From NCBI RefSeq assembly GCF_007830445.1, contig NZ_VLKR01000015.1, positions 1 through 64,000 of the forward strand: a stretch of 64,000 bases of DNA, written 5' to 3'. Position 1 is the first letter of the stretch, and each line of letters starts with the position of its first letter. Below the pieces are notes generated by a model. That model saw only the letters and a list, made by a program, of their open reading frames with translations. It had not been told where the DNA came from and ran no database searches. This DNA is from Sphingobacterium siyangense. GTDB lineage: Bacteria > Bacteroidota > Bacteroidia > Sphingobacteriales > Sphingobacteriaceae. Both the position numbers and the translations under genes were made by a program. Shown here piece by piece: positions 62,510 through 64,000 of this stretch.

Positions 62510-63094
62510 TTAATGATTGTGTTGTATATCCAACTGGTATTTATACAAAAGCCCTTCCAAATTGAGCGATGAAAACTTGGCTTTTTTCAATTTATTGTGT
62601 TCCAAATCAATGGAAAAATTATCTGCCATTCGGAAATCTGCTTTTTCCAGATTGGTATTTAAAAATCTTGCACCCATTAAATTACATCCGTTAAAAGTAG
62701 CTTCCGAAAGATTAGTTTCCGTAAACTCTACTTCTTTCAACGAACAGTTTAGGAAAGGGGTCTTTTTCAGGCTTGTACCAAAAAAGTTGCTGTAATCCAA
62801 TATACATTCTTCAAATTTGAACGAAAACACAAACTTGCTGCATCGTGCAAAGTCAAGCCCCAATAGTTTACAATACTTAAAAACCGCATTTCTGAAACCG
62901 GCACCATCTATATTCGCCATCGTGAAATTACAGCTTTCAAATGTGCAGCTTTCAAAATTAATTCCTCTCAGGTCGCTTTTGGTAAAATCACATTTAATGA
63001 AAGTGCATCTGTCAAATTCTCTGTTTCTAAGCACTTTTTCGGCATAGTTTACGTCTTTAAATTCTTTTGCTGTATGCAGTACAACCTAGCTCAT
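62510..63094 (-). pseudogene. Pentapeptide-repeat protein broken by an amber codon at position 3
   Basis: From ATG 63094 the frame reads Met-Ser-TAG, then continues VVLHTAKEFKDVNYAEKVL without interruption into pentapeptide repeats (FDRCTFIKCDFTKSDLRGIN and onward). The pre-repeat part matches the family start, so a single base change probably created the stop. A weak restart is possible at GTG 63034 (VLRNREF), which would give 174 residues. Relatives include Qnr-like right-handed helices that protect DNA gyrase. The change could also be a sequencing error. Confidence 0.65.
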
Positions 63095-63282
63095 TGTCTT
63101 TTAATTATTTAAATTGATACTTAAAATTGACTTGCCTGCATACCTGAAAAGGAAGGAAAACTACTTTAAAAATCGTCAACACCACGCCGGGAACAGCGTG
63201 TACAGGTAACGGCAAATTTACGATTTTAAAATTTGCCTAAAATGTCTTGGGATACAAAAATTTATTTTTTTGTCTGTCACAA
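63095..63282. repeat. Nested inverted repeats between cargo genes
   Basis: TTTAAAAATCGT (63165-63176) pairs with ACGATTTTAAA (63220-63230), enclosing CACGC/GCGTG (63183-63187 and 63196-63200). An overlapping dyad GGCAAATTT (63211-63219) with AAATTTGCC (63229-63237) could be a terminator for the leftward gene. The nested arrangement may instead mark an insertion remnant. Confidence 0.4.
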
Positions 63283-64000
63283 TCAATCAATTTTTATCCT
63301 GATAATCTTATACGCCCCTTTTCGTTCGTTTCCAAAACGTCCTTCTTCGTCAATGCGGGAACAGCTTACATACATCCAACCATCGGCAGTAATCTGATAA
63401 CTGTCAGGCCAGGCCAGTTCTTCATTGGGCGAAACAATTTCGGTCATTTTCAGTTCCGGTGAAATGCGCACGATACGGCGTTTCTCCAAATCTCCGAGAT
63501 AGAGGTTGCCCTTGCTGTCGGTTTCCATTCCGTCGGTAGTCGTGAAATGACCGAGAAATTCCACTTTATCCGCCAATTGTTTTTCGCTCAAAGAGGTGTT
63601 GTTCAAATCCGCAGTAGCTGCACGAAAGAGTTTATCGTCCGTAAGGGTTTTGAAATACAGGTATTTTTTATCGGGGCTTAATGCAATCCCGTCTGAATGC
63701 ACACGAAATGGTTTGCCGTTGCTCAATAGCTCTTTCCCATTTCGTTTCATCGAATACGTAGTGTCAGCTAACATCACCGGATTGCCTTTTAATACTTGAC
63801 GTACATTGCCCAATTTCAAATCTACAATCACGATACCACCCTCAGAAGAGTTGGTAATGTAGGCGATTTGTTGTTTCGTGTCGATTCGGGTATCGTTCAT
63901 ATAACTTTTGGCAGAAGTAACGCTGCTTAAAGGATAAATGCGTTCAACCTGATTGTTCTTTAAACTGATTTTCACCAATTTTTGTCCTTTATCTTCACCG
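63283..64000 (-). CDS. Yellow/MRJP-like (SMP-30-type) beta-propeller protein, N-terminus outside window
   Basis: The C-terminal 239 codons of a leftward gene are visible and the frame runs past the window edge. Blocks GIALSPDKKYLYFKTLTDDK, TTDGMETDSKGNLYLGDLEK and WPDSYQITADGWMYVSCSRI are typical of the major-royal-jelly/yellow-related propellers found in bacteria. The activity is unknown and a lactonase-like hydrolysis is possible. It is probably the first gene of the leftward cargo or a separate unit ended by the dyad at 63211. Confidence 0.78.
   Translation of the reverse strand, partial: GEDKGQKLVKISLKNNQVERIYPLSSVTSAKSYMNDTRIDTKQQIAYITNSSEGGIVIVDLKLGNVRQVLKGNPVMLADTTYSMKRNGKELLSNGKPFRVHSDGIALSPDKKYLYFKTLTDDKLFRAATADLNNTSLSEKQLADKVEFLGHFTTTDGMETDSKGNLYLGDLEKRRIVRISPELKMTEIVSPNEELAWPDSYQITADGWMYVSCSRIDEEGRFGNERKGAYKIIRIKID

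Overview
The window comes from a Bacteroidota genome, most likely Sphingobacterium or a close relative. The evidence is a SusC/SusD pair, TAnnTTTG-type promoter boxes, LytS/LytTR regulation and a Bacteroides-type (CTnDOT-like) conjugation module. I saw no tRNA or rRNA gene and no CRISPR array. The genus is an inference from gene content and style, not from a search.

Positions 1-18285 look chromosomal. The 3' end of an IS3-family transposase is followed by a remnant of a K+-channel RCK_C domain. Next come ion and solute transporters (AGCS symporter, NhaA, ClC), a zinc-less exported MsrB and a small lipoprotein. A leftward susC-susD-GH105 operon for pectin or rhamnogalacturonan fragments follows. 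Then comes a scarred stretch with the tail of a penicillin-acylase-like gene and a decayed FtsX-type permease that still has its sigma-54 promoter. The block ends with a DinB protein, an S41 protease, a small unknown ORF and a cold-shock protein.

From about 18.3-18.7 kb to beyond the right edge is an integrative conjugative element (ICE) of the CTnDOT type. Its excision/regulation block (rteC, two small HTH proteins, orf3-like DUF3945 protein, topoisomerase III) keeps the CTnDOT order. It continues with an ORF6N protein, DUF1896 and an 1810-residue methylase-helicase, then a second rteC pointing back. An AT-rich cargo island (31.9-39.1 kb) carries a membrane class III nucleotide cyclase, a secreted patatin with an outer-membrane barrel, two small or unknown proteins, an outer-membrane protein and a LytS/LytTR pair. 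Next are the coupling protein, an HxlR/DoxX cassette, relaxase MobB, MobA and an oriT-like hairpin. Iterons lie upstream of parA, followed by traB-traD and the traE-traQ type IV secretion operon. The right part holds an AraC/aldo-keto reductase cassette, a second pair of HTH genes, a stand-alone receiver with Glu at the phosphoacceptor position, and leftward cargo (beta-propeller, DUF3861, O-methyltransferase, broken pentapeptide protein, partial yellow/MRJP-like protein). The integrase is not in the window.

The most interesting signal is a dispersed regulatory element found only in the ICE. It consists of four GCC triplets spaced exactly 10 bp apart, with the last unit at the -33 position. 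At six copies a TAnnTTTG-like -7 box starts exactly 32 nt after the last GCC. These promoters precede the orf3-topB operon, the DUF1896-helicase operon, the coupling protein, parA/traB, traE-traQ and the right-end HTH pair. This suggests that one helically phased activator site switches on the whole transfer programme. A seventh copy has no promoter and, with the copy before the HTH pair, flanks the AraC/AKR cassette. An eighth lies inside traD.
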